A DNA stretch of 28,295 nt from Brevundimonas sp. UBA986 (lineage in GTDB: Bacteria; Pseudomonadota; Alphaproteobacteria; Caulobacterales; Caulobacteraceae). The translations under genes and the position numbers were made by a program. The notes under the pieces were generated by a model, which worked only from the letters and a program-made list of their open reading frames with translations, was not told where the DNA came from and made no database searches. This document shows, one piece after another, positions 8,351-15,883 of this stretch. The stretch lies in contig DBBK01000176.1 of NCBI GenBank assembly GCA_002292165.1, positions 7,449 through 35,743 of the forward strand. The letters run 5' to 3'. The stretch's first letter is position 1; each line of letters begins with the position of its first letter.

Positions 8351-9115
8351 ATGAAGCGTTCGTTCGTCCTGGCCGTTTCGGCCGCTGTTCTTCTGGCTAC
8401 GGGTGTCGCGGGCGGCGCTGTCGCCCAGATGCATATGGAGCCGTCTGCCTATACGGCAGCCCTGGCCGACCCGGTCCGCACCGACGCCGACAAGGCGCGC
8501 GATGAGGGCCGTCACACCGCCGAGACCCTGGCCTTCGCCGAGGTCATGCCCGGCCAGACCATCGGCGACATGATCATCGGAGGCGGCTATTTCACCCGCG
8601 TCTTCGCCGCCGCGACCGGCCCGTCCGGCAAGGTGATCGCCTGGCAGCCGGCCCAGTTCATCGGCTTCCAGGCCTCCTATGCCGACGCCATCGCCGCCGC
8701 CGACGCCCTGCCCAATGTCGAGGGCATCCGGTCGCCGCTCGGCGCGCCCGAGTTCCCGGCCGGAATGGATCTGGTCTTCACGGCCCAGAACTATCACGAC
8801 CTGCACCTGAAGCCCTTCGCGGCGGACACCGCGGCCAAGACCAATGCGGCGGTGTTCGCGGCGCTGAAGCCCGGCGGCCTCTATGTCATCGTCGACCACT
8901 ACGCCGCCGCCGGTTCGGGCCTCGCCGCCGCCGACAGCCTGCACCGCATCGACCCGGCCATCGTCAAGGAAGAGGTCGAGGCCGCCGGCTTCGTACTGGA
9001 AGACCAGAGCGACATCCTGAAGAACGACGCCGACCCCCTGACGGCCAATGTTTTCGATCCGGCGATCCGCGGCCACACCAGCCAGTTCATGCTCAAGTTC
9101 CGCAAGCCGGCGTGA
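8351..9115 (+). CDS. Exported methyltransferase-like protein (paralogue of the preceding gene)
   Basis: 254-residue protein with a Sec signal peptide (about 1-26, cleavage after AVA) rather than a lipobox. The Rossmann-like domain has a motif I region reading MPGQTIGDMIIGGGYFTRVF (66-85), with GGG restored but the acidic-x-G-x-G order still altered. LVFTAQNYHDLHL and LKPGGLYVIVDHYAA follow. It shares the ending VFDPAIRG-T-QF-L-FRKP with its neighbour. GGGAGG seven to eight bases before the ATG is a strong ribosome site. It follows the first paralogue by 65 bases on the same strand, so the pair arose by tandem duplication and is probably co-transcribed. It belongs to predicted methyltransferases of the COG4798 type. 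The substrate is unknown. Confidence 0.85.
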   Translation: MKRSFVLAVSAAVLLATGVAGGAVAQMHMEPSAYTAALADPVRTDADKARDEGRHTAETLAFAEVMPGQTIGDMIIGGGYFTRVFAAATGPSGKVIAWQPAQFIGFQASYADAIAAADALPNVEGIRSPLGAPEFPAGMDLVFTAQNYHDLHLKPFAADTAAKTNAAVFAALKPGGLYVIVDHYAAAGSGLAAADSLHRIDPAIVKEEVEAAGFVLEDQSDILKNDADPLTANVFDPAIRGHTSQFMLKFRKPA

Positions 9116-9136
9116 GATGTTTTAATGGAGTTGGGT

Positions 9137-9658
9137 ATGCTGCGGGCGGCGCAAGAGGCAGCGTGGGCTGCTCAGTCGGCCGCAGAGGCTGCATGGTGGA
9201 GCTTGCTGCTGAACGCACTTACGGCTGCGGGGGCTCTAGGAGCACTCTGGTACGCGCTGATTCAGGGAGCAAAATCAGCGAGGTTTGAAAGGCTGCGCTT
9301 TGGTGCGCTCTGCCACAGCATCGCTAGCGATCTAGACGCTCTATTCGCCAACTACGTTTTGGAAGATTCACAGAGAAAAAACATAGAACACGTTCGGAGT
9401 AGTGGGGTGCTCTCGCGTTTGCGGTCTCTACTATCAATCGCAAACAATCAGCCTATCCCGGACGCGCGAGCGCAGGCGGATGTCGGGCATCTTCTGATGA
9501 TGATGGATTTCATAGAAAGCGACATGAAGAAGGGCCGTGATGGGCGTGGACATCTCGATGAGATGGCGGGCCCGACAGAGAACTTTCGCGCCCTGAGTTT
9601 CAAATATCTCGGGAAAGACCACACCGAGCCTTGGATGAAACCCAAAAATGGCAAATAG
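9137..9658 (+). CDS. Hypothetical membrane-anchored protein, low GC
   Basis: I do not recognise this protein. It has an Ala/Trp-rich amphipathic N-terminus, then one membrane helix (LLLNALTAAGALGALWYALI), then a soluble, mostly helical and probably cytoplasmic domain of about 130 residues with no motif I can name. The start at 9137 is chosen because GGAG lies six bases upstream; an in-frame ATG four codons earlier (9125) is possible and gives 177 residues. Base composition is about 50 percent GC by eye, and codons such as CTA, TCA and AAA are frequent, unlike every neighbour. This suggests recent horizontal acquisition. It begins shortly after the methyltransferase-like pair and ends just before the hemA control region, with no mobile-element remnants visible. 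Confidence 0.65.
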   Translation: MLRAAQEAAWAAQSAAEAAWWSLLLNALTAAGALGALWYALIQGAKSARFERLRFGALCHSIASDLDALFANYVLEDSQRKNIEHVRSSGVLSRLRSLLSIANNQPIPDARAQADVGHLLMMMDFIESDMKKGRDGRGHLDEMAGPTENFRALSFKYLGKDHTEPWMKPKNGK

Positions 9659-9676
9659 CTGTCGCCCTTCGGCGAT

Positions 9677-9691
9677 TGAGAACCGTTATCA
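9677..9691. promoter_or_regulatory. Fur-box-like 7-1-7 inverted repeat upstream of hemA
   Basis: TGAGAAC-C-GTTATCA is an inverted repeat with 6 of 7 arm positions paired around a single central base. It matches 11 of 15 positions of the classical Fur box TGATAATGATTATCA. It lies 36 bases before the upstream GTG and 99 bases before the preferred TTG of hemA. Caulobacterales use Fur as their main iron regulator, so iron control of heme synthesis would make sense. Binding is inferred from sequence only. Confidence 0.45.
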
Positions 9692-9702
9692 ATTAGCGGT
9701 TT

Positions 9703-9717
9703 AGGACAATTTGTCCT
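9703..9717. promoter_or_regulatory. Perfect palindrome upstream of hemA
   Basis: AGGACA-ATT-TGTCCT is a perfect 6-3-6 inverted repeat, 11 bases after the Fur-like box and 73 bases before the preferred hemA start. It looks like an operator for a dimeric regulator, but I cannot assign it to a known one. There is no T-run, so it is not a terminator. Confidence 0.35.
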
Positions 9718-9789
9718 TGTCATCGCGTGGACACCCGGGGTCAATCGGCGCAAATACCCGCCACGTTTTTCGCGCGAAAGTCCGCCCAG

Positions 9790-11016
9790 TTGTACGACTA
9801 CAAGGCCGCCTTCGAATCCGCCGTCGACCAGGTGAAGAGCGAGGGGCGCTACCGCGTCTTCGCCGACCTGAAGCGCGTGCGCGGGCAGTTCCCGAAGGCG
9901 GTGCGGCGGCGCGAGGACGGCTCCGAACAGGACGTCGTCATCTGGTGCTCCAACGACTATCTCGGCATGGGCCAGAACCCGGTGGTGCTGAAGGCCATGC
10001 AGGCCGAGATCGACGCCGTGGGCGCCGGGGCCGGCGGCACCCGCAACATCTCGGGCACGACGCGGTCGGCCGTGGACCTGGAGGCCGAGCTGGCCGCCTG
10101 GCACCAGAAGGAAGCCGCGCTGCTGTTCACCTCGGGCTATGTGGCCAATGAGGCGACCCTGACCACCCTGCAGCGCATCTTGCCGGGCCTGATCATCTTC
10201 TCCGACAGCCTGAACCACGCCTCGATGATCGCCGGCATCCGCAACGGCGGCTGCGAGCGGCACGTCTTCATGCACAACGACCTCGCGCATCTGGAGCAGC
10301 TGCTGGCGGCCGCGCCCGCCGATGCGCCCAAGCTGGTCGCCTTCGAGAGTGTCTATTCGATGGACGGCGACATCGCCGACCTGGCCGGCACCATTGCCCT
10401 GGCCCGCAAATACGGCGCCCTGACCTATCTGGACGAGGTCCACGCGGTCGGCCTCTACGGCGCGACCGGCGCCGGCGTCGCCGAGCGTGACGGGGTGCTG
10501 GACGGCATCGATATCGTCGAATGCACCCTGGGCAAGGCCATTGGCGTCATGGGCGGATACATCGCCGCCGACGCGGTGATCGTGGACGCGGTGCGCAGCT
10601 GGGCCTCGGGCTTCATCTTCACCACCTCGCTGCCGCCGGCCCTGACCGCCGGAGCGCTCGCCTCGGTGCGTCACCTCAAGGCCCATCCGGAACTGCGCGT
10701 CGCCCATCAGGAGCGGGCGCAGACGCTGAAGGACCGCTTCGCCGCCGCCGGCATCCCGGTCATGCCGTCCGAGAGCCACATCGTCCCGGTCTTCGTCGGC
10801 GATCCGGTTCACACCAAGATGATCTCGGACATGCTGCTGGAAGAGTTCGGCGTCTACGTCCAGCCGATCAACTATCCGACCGTGCCCAAGGGCACCGAGC
10901 GCCTGCGCTTCACGCCCTCGCCGAACCACGACGACGGCATGATGGACGCCCTGGTCAGCGCCATGGACCAGCTCTGGACCCACTGCCACATCGCCCGGAT
11001 GCCTTCGGCGGCGTGA
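9790..11016 (+). CDS. hemA: 5-aminolevulinate synthase
   Basis: Pyridoxal-phosphate enzyme that condenses glycine with succinyl-CoA to 5-aminolevulinate, the first step of the C4 heme pathway used by Alphaproteobacteria. From the TTG at 9790 the protein has 408 residues, matching the family length. The N-terminus YDYKAAFESAVDQ...EGRYRVF aligns with known synthases and places the PLP lysine at K249 (TLGKAIGVMGGYIA), next to K248 of the Rhodobacter capsulatus enzyme. Other signatures are WCSNDYLGMGQ, GAGAGGTRNISGTT, SLNHASMI, FESVYSMDGD and LDEVHAVGLYG. A GTG at 9727 would add 21 unconserved residues. Neither start has a strong ribosome site. Two palindromes upstream suggest regulation, possibly by iron. 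The stop overlaps the next small gene (TGATG). Confidence 0.95.
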   Translation: MYDYKAAFESAVDQVKSEGRYRVFADLKRVRGQFPKAVRRREDGSEQDVVIWCSNDYLGMGQNPVVLKAMQAEIDAVGAGAGGTRNISGTTRSAVDLEAELAAWHQKEAALLFTSGYVANEATLTTLQRILPGLIIFSDSLNHASMIAGIRNGGCERHVFMHNDLAHLEQLLAAAPADAPKLVAFESVYSMDGDIADLAGTIALARKYGALTYLDEVHAVGLYGATGAGVAERDGVLDGIDIVECTLGKAIGVMGGYIAADAVIVDAVRSWASGFIFTTSLPPALTAGALASVRHLKAHPELRVAHQERAQTLKDRFAAAGIPVMPSESHIVPVFVGDPVHTKMISDMLLEEFGVYVQPINYPTVPKGTERLRFTPSPNHDDGMMDALVSAMDQLWTHCHIARMPSAA

Positions 11017-11195
11017 TGTCGGAAGGTGGCCTCGGACAGGTCATCGTCGAGAAGACCCGCAACGGAACCTATCTGAAGGTCACCGCCGTCCATGTGGCGA
11101 CCGGAACCGAGGCCACGGCCGTCGGCCCGGCGATGGAGCCCAAGGCCGTCGAGCGGCTGGCGGTCGCGAAATTGCGACGGATACTCGGTGTCTGA
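11016..11195 (+). CDS. Small conserved protein, DUF6898-like
   Basis: 59-residue soluble protein whose ATG overlaps the hemA stop in TGATG, so it is translated with hemA. The sequence has a beta-strand pattern (GQVIVEKTRNGTYLKVTAVHVATGTEATAVGP) followed by a helix (PKAVERLAVAKLRRILG). I believe it belongs to the small alphaproteobacterial family now called DUF6898, on the basis of length and the V-T-A-x-x-x-x-T-G-x-E core; this is from memory and needs a profile search. No signal peptide, membrane segment or metal motif is visible. Function is unknown. Its position between hemA and glyA, two PLP enzymes acting on glycine, is noted without a functional claim. Confidence 0.75.
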   Translation: MSEGGLGQVIVEKTRNGTYLKVTAVHVATGTEATAVGPAMEPKAVERLAVAKLRRILGV

Positions 11196-11208
11196 AGTCA
11201 CGGGTCCG

Positions 11209-11224
11209 ACACAAGATGTTGTGG
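11209..11224. promoter_or_regulatory. NrdR-box-like palindrome upstream of glyA-nrdR
   Basis: ACACAAGATGTTGTGG contains a perfect inverted repeat CACAA-GATG-TTGTG and matches about 13 of 16 positions of the NrdR box (ACACWATATWTWGTGT). It precedes glyA, which is followed by nrdR itself, and overlaps a candidate -35 element. NrdR boxes usually occur as pairs about 31 bases apart centre to centre. I see only a poor second match downstream, so autoregulation is plausible but unproven. Confidence 0.4.
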
Positions 11225-11247
11225 TTGACCCCTCTCGGGACTAGATA
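11219..11247 (+). promoter_or_regulatory. Candidate sigma-73-type promoter for glyA operon
   Basis: TTGTGGT, 14 bases, then ACTAGATA resembles the Caulobacter housekeeping pattern TTGACGS-N10-14-GCTANAWC, with a weak -35 and a fair -10. It ends 28 bases before the glyA start. A better-looking TTGACCC at 11225 leaves too short a spacer (8 bases). Confidence 0.3.
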
Positions 11248-11275
11248 GGGCGCCTTCAGATTGCCGGGGACGCTC

Positions 11276-12559
<1,284 letters not shown>

Positions 12560-12566
12560 GCCTCGG

Positions 12567-13025
12567 ATGAAGTGCCCCTTTTGCGGACATCAGGACACCC
12601 AGGTGAAGGACAGCCGGCCGTCTGACGACGGTTCGGCCATCCGACGTCGCCGGTCCTGCCCGAACTGCAACGGGCGCTTCACCACCTTCGAGCGGGTGCA
12701 GCTGCGCGAGCTGGTCATCCTGAAGCGCAACGGTCGCCGCACGCCTTTCGAGCGCGACAAGCTGGAGCGGTCGCTGAACGTCGCCCTGCGCAAGCGCCCC
12801 GTCCAGGCCGAGCAGGTCGAGCAACTGGTCAGCCGCATCACCCGTCAGCTGGAAAGCCTGGGCGAGACCGAGATCCCCTCCAGTGTCGTCGGCGACTTCA
12901 TCATGAAGGCGCTGAAGGGCGTCGATGAGGTCGCCTATGTCCGCTACGCCTCGGTCTACAAGGACTTCCGCCACACCGGCGACTTCGCCCGCTTCCTCGG
13001 CGACGAAGGCCTGGACGAGACCTGA
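12567..13025 (+). CDS. nrdR: Transcriptional repressor NrdR
   Basis: 152-residue nucleotide-sensing repressor of ribonucleotide reductase genes. The N-terminal zinc ribbon uses C3, C6, C31 and C34 (MKCPFCGH ... SCPNCNGRFTTFE). An ATP-cone domain (about residues 49-139) begins VILKRNGRRTPFERDKL and senses ATP versus dATP. Length and both domains are complete. It sits between glyA and the riboflavin genes, and its TGA overlaps the next ATG (TGATG). An NrdR-like palindrome upstream of glyA raises the possibility that it controls its own operon. Confidence 0.97.
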   Translation: MKCPFCGHQDTQVKDSRPSDDGSAIRRRRSCPNCNGRFTTFERVQLRELVILKRNGRRTPFERDKLERSLNVALRKRPVQAEQVEQLVSRITRQLESLGETEIPSSVVGDFIMKALKGVDEVAYVRYASVYKDFRHTGDFARFLGDEGLDET

Positions 13026-13690
13026 TGCGGCCCCCTGAATTGCGTCCAAGGATCACCCTGAAGATCGCGACGTCGCTGGACGGCCGTATCGGCACCTCGA
13101 CAGGCGAGAGCCAGTGGATCACCGGCCCCGAGGCCCGGCTGCAGGGCCACCGTCTGCGCGCGGCGGGCGACGCCATCCTGGTCGGCGTCGAGACGGTGCT
13201 GGCCGACGACCCGCGCCTGACCGTCCGTCTGCCCGAGAGCGAGGCCGGCGTCCGCATCGAGAAGGCCGACCCCCTGCGTGTCGTGCTGGACAGCCGCCTG
13301 CGCACACCCTCCTTCGCCCGTCTGGCCAAGGCCGGGACCCTGATTATCACCACGCGCGAACCTCATCCGGTCGGCGGCGCCGAGGTGGTTCAGGTCGCGG
13401 GCGACGCCCAGAACCGCCCGACCATCGAGGCCATTCTGGAACTGCTCTACGCCCGGGGCGTGCGCGATCTGATGATTGAGGGCGGCGGCCGGGTCGCGGC
13501 GGCCTTCGTCACGGCCGGCGTCGTGGACGCCATCGACTGGTTCCGCGCCCCGATCCTGCTGGGCGGAGACGGCCGTCCAGGCGTTGCGGCCCTGTCGCTG
13601 GCGCGTCTCGCGAACGCTCCGAAGTTCCGGCGTCTTGCGGTGGAGGCTCTGGGTGACGACCTGTGGGAGCGCTACGAAAGGGTCTCCTGA
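13025..13690 (+). CDS. ribD: RibD-type reductase domain protein (no deaminase domain)
   Basis: 221-residue protein consisting only of the RibD C-terminal reductase domain (PF01872). This NADPH-dependent enzyme reduces the ribosyl side chain in the third step of riboflavin synthesis. Family features are LKIATSLDGRIGTSTGESQW, ITGPEAR, LRAAGDAILVGVETVLADDP, LMIEGGGRVAAAFV and APILLGGDG. The usual N-terminal zinc deaminase domain of bifunctional RibD (H-A-E and P-C-x-x-x-G-x-T-x-P-C) is absent: the frame begins in a TGATG overlap with nrdR and nothing upstream encodes it. The deamination must be done elsewhere or by another enzyme, or this protein acts on a different substrate. Its place before ribE supports a riboflavin role. 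Confidence 0.88.
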   Translation: MRPPELRPRITLKIATSLDGRIGTSTGESQWITGPEARLQGHRLRAAGDAILVGVETVLADDPRLTVRLPESEAGVRIEKADPLRVVLDSRLRTPSFARLAKAGTLIITTREPHPVGGAEVVQVAGDAQNRPTIEAILELLYARGVRDLMIEGGGRVAAAFVTAGVVDAIDWFRAPILLGGDGRPGVAALSLARLANAPKFRRLAVEALGDDLWERYERVS

Positions 13691-14280
13691 TGTTTACGGG
13701 AATAATCACTGACATCGGCCGCGTCCGCGCGGTCACCGAGACCAATCGCGACCGCCGCTATGAGATCGAGACCGTCTGGGACGTCTCGGGCATCGACATG
13801 GGCGCCTCCATCAGCCACGCGGGCTGCTGCCTGACCGTGGTGGAGAAGGCTGACGGCTGGTTCGCGGTCGAGGTCTCGGACGAGACCCTGTCGAAGACCA
13901 CCCTCGGCGGCTGGAAGACCGGCGACCCGGTCAATCTGGAGCGCGCCGCCAGGCTGGGCGACGAAATGGGCGGCCATGTCGTCTCGGGTCACGTCGACGG
14001 TCTGGGTAAGGTCGTTTCCATCGAGCCGGTCGGCGGATCGCACCGGATCGTGGTCGAGGCCCCGGCGCCCCTGCATCGCTACATCGCCGCCAAGGGCTCG
14101 ATCACGGTCGATGGCGTGTCCCTGACGGTCAACGCCGTGGACGGCCGGAACTTCGACCTGAACATCATCCCCCACACCTGGGAAGCGACCACCCTGGGCC
14201 GTTTGCAGCCCGGCGACGCCGTGAACCTCGAAATCGACATGCTGGCGCGCTATCTCGCGCGCTGGCAAGAGACCGCGTAA
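13690..14280 (+). CDS. ribE: Riboflavin synthase (alpha subunit)
   Basis: 196-residue enzyme that dismutates two 6,7-dimethyl-8-ribityllumazines into riboflavin and the pyrimidine precursor. It has two tandem lumazine-binding beta barrels. The N-terminal one starts with the invariant MFTGIITDIG and includes SISHAGCCLTVV. The second begins near residue 98 with GGHVVSGHVDG and includes KGSITVDGVSLTVN. The ATG at 13690 overlaps the previous stop (TGATG), and its own TAA shares a base with the ribBA start (TAATG). The gene lies inside the riboflavin operon with ribBA and ribH. Confidence 0.97.
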   Translation: MFTGIITDIGRVRAVTETNRDRRYEIETVWDVSGIDMGASISHAGCCLTVVEKADGWFAVEVSDETLSKTTLGGWKTGDPVNLERAARLGDEMGGHVVSGHVDGLGKVVSIEPVGGSHRIVVEAPAPLHRYIAAKGSITVDGVSLTVNAVDGRNFDLNIIPHTWEATTLGRLQPGDAVNLEIDMLARYLARWQETA

Positions 14281-15422
14281 TGAACACAATCCAGCTTTCC
14301 TCGGACATGCTCTCCAGTCCGATCAGCCCGATCGAGGACATCCTCGAGGACGCCCGCAACGGACGCCCCTACATCCTCGTCGACGCCGAGGATCGCGAGA
14401 ACGAGGGCGACATCATCATCCCGGCCCAGTTCGCGACGCCGGACCAGATCAACTTCATGGCCCGCCACGCGCGCGGCCTGATCTGCCTGGCCATCACCGC
14501 CGAGCGCGGCCGCCAGCTGCGCCTGCCGCCGATGACGGCCGACAACCGCACCTCCATGGGCACGGCCTTCACCGTCTCGATCGAGGCGAAGGAAGGCGTC
14601 ACCACCGGCATCAGCGCCGCCGACCGCGCCCGCACGGTCCAGGCCGCCGTTGACCCGAACAAGGGCGCCGACGACATCGTCTCGCCCGGCCACGTCTTCC
14701 CCCTGATCGCCCGCGACGGCGGCGTTCTGGTCCGCACGGGTCACACCGAGGCGGCCGTGGACATCAGCCGCATGGCCGGCCTGACCCCGGCGGGCGTGAT
14801 CTGCGAGATCATGAACGAGGACGGCACCATGGCCCGGATGCCGGACCTGGTCGCCTTCGCCCAGCTGCACGGGCTGAAGATCGGCACCATCGCCGACCTG
14901 ATCGCCTATCGCCGCCGCACCGAACGCTATGTCGAACGGGTCATGGATCAGCCGTTCGAGAGCGTGCATGGCGGGCCTTTCCGCCTGATGCTGTATCGCG
15001 ACACCATTGAGGGCGGCGAGCACGTCGCCCTGGTCCACGGCCGCATCGAACCCGGCAAGCCGACCCTGGTCCGCATGCACCAGGTCGATTTCGCCGCCGA
15101 CCTGCTGGGTCACCGCGAGGATCGCCAGAACTATATCCCCGCCGCCCTGAAGCAGATTTCTGACAGTGGCGAGCCCGGCGTCGTCGTCTTCCTGCGCGAT
15201 CCCTCGCTGCAGAGCCTGGCCGAGCGCCTGTCGGGCGTCGAGAAGCCGGCCGTGAACGACCGCGCCATCAAGGCCTATGGCCTGGGCGCCCAGATCCTGC
15301 TGGACCTCGGGGTCCGCGATATGATCGTGATGAGCTCGACCCGCCCCGAGCCGACCGCGCTGGAAGGCTACGGCCTGCGCATCGTCGGCTGGCGCGGCAT
15401 GAACGGAGAAGACCAATCCTGA
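14280..15422 (+). CDS. ribB: 3,4-dihydroxy-2-butanone-4-phosphate synthase with degenerate GTP cyclohydrolase II domain
   Basis: 380-residue RibBA-type fusion. The N-terminal domain (about 15-210) converts ribulose 5-phosphate to the four-carbon unit of riboflavin. Its active site is intact: DAEDRENEGD (35-44), C69, GHVFPL with H138, TGHTEA with H155, and E177. The C-terminal domain (about 225-375) has the GTP cyclohydrolase II fold remnants GPFRLMLYRD, VLVRMH-like TLVRMHQ and YGLGAQILLDLGV, but the zinc-binding cysteines are gone (there is no Cys after residue 175) and the catalytic arginine/tyrosine region is altered. This matches the RibBX variant known in many Proteobacteria, so only the first activity is expected. 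A separate GTP cyclohydrolase II must exist elsewhere. Confidence 0.93.
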   Translation: MNTIQLSSDMLSSPISPIEDILEDARNGRPYILVDAEDRENEGDIIIPAQFATPDQINFMARHARGLICLAITAERGRQLRLPPMTADNRTSMGTAFTVSIEAKEGVTTGISAADRARTVQAAVDPNKGADDIVSPGHVFPLIARDGGVLVRTGHTEAAVDISRMAGLTPAGVICEIMNEDGTMARMPDLVAFAQLHGLKIGTIADLIAYRRRTERYVERVMDQPFESVHGGPFRLMLYRDTIEGGEHVALVHGRIEPGKPTLVRMHQVDFAADLLGHREDRQNYIPAALKQISDSGEPGVVVFLRDPSLQSLAERLSGVEKPAVNDRAIKAYGLGAQILLDLGVRDMIVMSSTRPEPTALEGYGLRIVGWRGMNGEDQS

Positions 15423-15883
15423 CCGAACCGATCCGCGTCCTCATCGTCGAGGCGCGCTACTACGACGAACTGGCCGACGCCCTGCTGGACGGGGCGAAGG
15501 ACGCCCTGCGCGCCCAGAACGTGGCCTTTGACGTCGTCACGGTGCCCGGCGCCCTCGAGGTCCCGACCGCCATCGCCCTGGCCGACGAGGCCGGCAAATA
15601 TCCGACGGCCCCGCGCTACGACGGCTTCGTGGCGCTCGGCTGCATCATTCGCGGCGAGACCTACCACTTCGAGATCGTCTCGGATCAGTCGGCTGCGGGC
15701 CTGATGCAGCTGGGCCTCAAGGGTCTGGCGATCGGCAACGGCATTCTGACGACCGAGGACGAGGACCAGGCCTGGGCCCGTGCGCGGATCAGCGAAGGCG
15801 ACAAGGGCGGCGGCGCCGCGCGGGCTGCGCTGGACCTGATCGCCTTGCGCAAACGCCTCCGGCATGGTCTTGCGGCGCAATGA
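15419..15883 (+). CDS. ribH: 6,7-dimethyl-8-ribityllumazine synthase, apparent CTG start
   Basis: 154-residue lumazine synthase, which joins the pyrimidine and the four-carbon unit in the penultimate riboflavin step and assembles into large capsids or decamers. Signatures are VPGALEVPTAIALA, YDGFVALGCIIRGETYHFEIV (H83 is the proton donor) and GNGILTTEDEDQAWARA. The N-terminal strand TEPIRVLIVEARYYDEL is required by the fold, but the frame has no ATG, GTG or TTG before it. The only near-cognate start is CTG at 15419, which overlaps the ribBA stop as CTGA and has GGAG about ten bases upstream. The first conventional start, a GTG at 15521, would remove 34 essential residues. The stop overlaps nusB (ATGA). 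Confidence 0.9.
   Translation: MTEPIRVLIVEARYYDELADALLDGAKDALRAQNVAFDVVTVPGALEVPTAIALADEAGKYPTAPRYDGFVALGCIIRGETYHFEIVSDQSAAGLMQLGLKGLAIGNGILTTEDEDQAWARARISEGDKGGGAARAALDLIALRKRLRHGLAAQ

Noticed and set aside
9662..9675. Terminator TCGCC-CTTC-GGCGA after the orphan gene
   Set aside because: The stem is only five base pairs and has no T-run.
9676..9692. FNR/FixK box before hemA (TTGAG...ATCAA)
   Set aside because: The half-sites are seven bases apart rather than four. The 7-1-7 Fur-like reading fits better.
11225..11247. TTGACCC as -35 for glyA
   Set aside because: The distance to the -10-like ACTAGATA is only eight bases, below the 10-14 expected, so a weaker TTGTGGT with 14 bases is preferred.
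12560..13690. FMN riboswitch for the riboflavin genes
   Set aside because: There is almost no non-coding space before ribD, ribE or ribBA and no FMN-element conserved boxes are seen.
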